A stretch of 64,000 nt of DNA from Bin5 sp965218625 (GTDB taxonomy: Bacteria; Chloroflexota; Anaerolineae; Caldilineales; Caldilineaceae): contig CBDCLG010000004.1 in NCBI GenBank assembly GCA_965218625.1, positions 82,464-146,463 of the forward strand. Direction: 5' to 3'. A program made the translations under genes and the position numbers. The notes under the pieces were generated by a model. That model ran no database searches, was not told where the DNA came from, and saw only the letters and a list, made by a program, of their open reading frames with translations. Each line of letters starts with the position of its first letter. Position 1 is the stretch's first letter. Positions 63,418-64,000 of this stretch are shown here, one piece after another.

Positions 63418-64000
63418 ATGAAGATTTCGTCACTTCGCGGCTACCTGTACGCGCTCCTCGCCTACGGGACCTGGGGCTTCCTTCCCATCTACTGGAAGCA
63501 GCTGCAGGACCTGCCCGTGCTGGAAACGCTCGCCCACCGTCTGGTCTGGACGGCGGTCACCATGCTCCTCCTTCTCACCATTCTGAGAGATCGTACCTGG
63601 CTATACAAACTGAGGCGCTCCCCCCGTACCCTCCTGCTTTTGTGCGCCGCATCCCTCCTCACCTTCGTCAACTGGTTCACCTACATGTGGGCCGTCAACA
63701 CCGGCTACGTCGCCCGCATCAGCCTCGGCTATTTCATTAACCCCCTGCTCAGCGTCCTGCTCGCAAGCCTCTTTCTAGGCGAACGTCTGCGCGGCGGCCA
63801 GAAAACAGCCGTCCTCGTCGCTGCTGCCGGCGTCCTCTACCTGACGCTCAGCCGCGGCGAGCTGCCCTGGATCGCGCTTTCGCTGGCCTCTACCTTCGGC
63901 ATCTATGGCGTGATCAGAAAAAAGATCGATCTGAGCGGCCCCCAGGGCTTCGGTTCCGAAATGGTCCTCATGCTGGGGCCCGCCCTGCTCATCCTGCTGT
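63418..64000 (+). CDS. rarD: RarD/EamA-family transporter (partial)
   Basis: About 194 residues, cut by the window end. From ATG 63418: GYLYALLAYGTWGFLPIYWKQL, then ETLAHRLVWTAV, LTFVNWFTYMWAVNTGYV, ARISLGYFINPLLSVLLASLFLGERL. These are RarD motifs of the DMT superfamily, a 10-TM inner-membrane exporter whose substrate is not known. Starts 46 bases after the acylase stop. An in-frame ATG at 63388 is also possible. Confidence 0.85.
   Translation, partial: MKISSLRGYLYALLAYGTWGFLPIYWKQLQDLPVLETLAHRLVWTAVTMLLLLTILRDRTWLYKLRRSPRTLLLLCAASLLTFVNWFTYMWAVNTGYVARISLGYFINPLLSVLLASLFLGERLRGGQKTAVLVAAAGVLYLTLSRGELPWIALSLASTFGIYGVIRKKIDLSGPQGFGSEMVLMLGPALLILL

Overview
The window is GC-rich bacterial chromosome with dense coding on both strands. 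It is most likely from the Chloroflexota (Anaerolineae/Caldilineae-like). This rests on inference, since no ribosomal marker is present: a secreted glycosidase with a Thr-Pro linker and an FLPVVKR-type C-terminus, a Uma2 endonuclease, a CarD regulator, a double-length phosphofructokinase, many Gfo/Idh/MocA oxidoreductases and a DUF6504 protein.

Layout. 1-1.8 kb: the end of proS, then a promoter, a 23-codon leader ORF, a terminator hairpin and a tandem GNAT acetyltransferase cut in two by one in-frame TAA. 1.8-6.9 kb: purine nucleoside phosphorylase, a DAO-type FAD oxidoreductase, an HpcH/HpaI aldolase, an MFS transporter and a DUF6504 protein. 6.9-10 kb: a large secreted clan-A glycoside hydrolase. 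10.4-25 kb, minus strand: a myo-inositol catabolic cluster, in transcription order iolB, iolC, [AAA ATPase + DUF4276], iolE, an SDR, a Gfo/Idh/MocA gene, iolD, Uma2, iolA, two more Gfo/Idh/MocA genes and iolG. It takes inositol through inosose and diketo-inositol to 5-deoxyglucuronate, phosphorylates the product and oxidises malonate semialdehyde. No iolJ aldolase, iolR regulator or inositol transporter is in the window. The ATPase/DUF4276 pair is more AT-rich than its hosts and looks like an inserted defence-type cassette.

25-38 kb: a frameshifted DinB gene, a small P-loop NTPase, a PPM/SpoIIE phosphatase, an enolase-superfamily dehydratase behind a strong promoter, a frameshifted quinone-oxidoreductase-type gene, an LMW phosphatase, a methyltransferase coupled to a fused two-domain phosphofructokinase, an MBL hydrolase with a membrane TPR protein, tRNA-Arg(TCT), and ThuA with a Gfo/Idh/MocA gene. 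38.6-51 kb, plus strand: maf, rsgA, a UvrD/PcrA helicase, an unusual AI-2E transporter/phosphomannose isomerase fusion, nitroreductase, hydantoinase-like amidohydrolase, an AlkA-type glycosylase, CarD, DppA peptidase and an RmlD-like reductase.

51.6-56.8 kb: a PhyH dioxygenase, then three consecutive sugar ABC transporter genes (binding lipoprotein and two permeases) all broken by many small indels, then an intact DapA/NanA-family lyase. 56.9-64 kb: a pyrF-pyrE fusion translationally coupled to pyrD, queA on the opposite strand, a penicillin acylase family protein, and the start of rarD.

The most noteworthy items are the AI-2E/phosphomannose isomerase fusion, the leader-peptide attenuator ahead of the split GNAT gene, the ATPase/DUF4276 cassette inside the inositol operon, and the dense indel patch over the ABC transporter.
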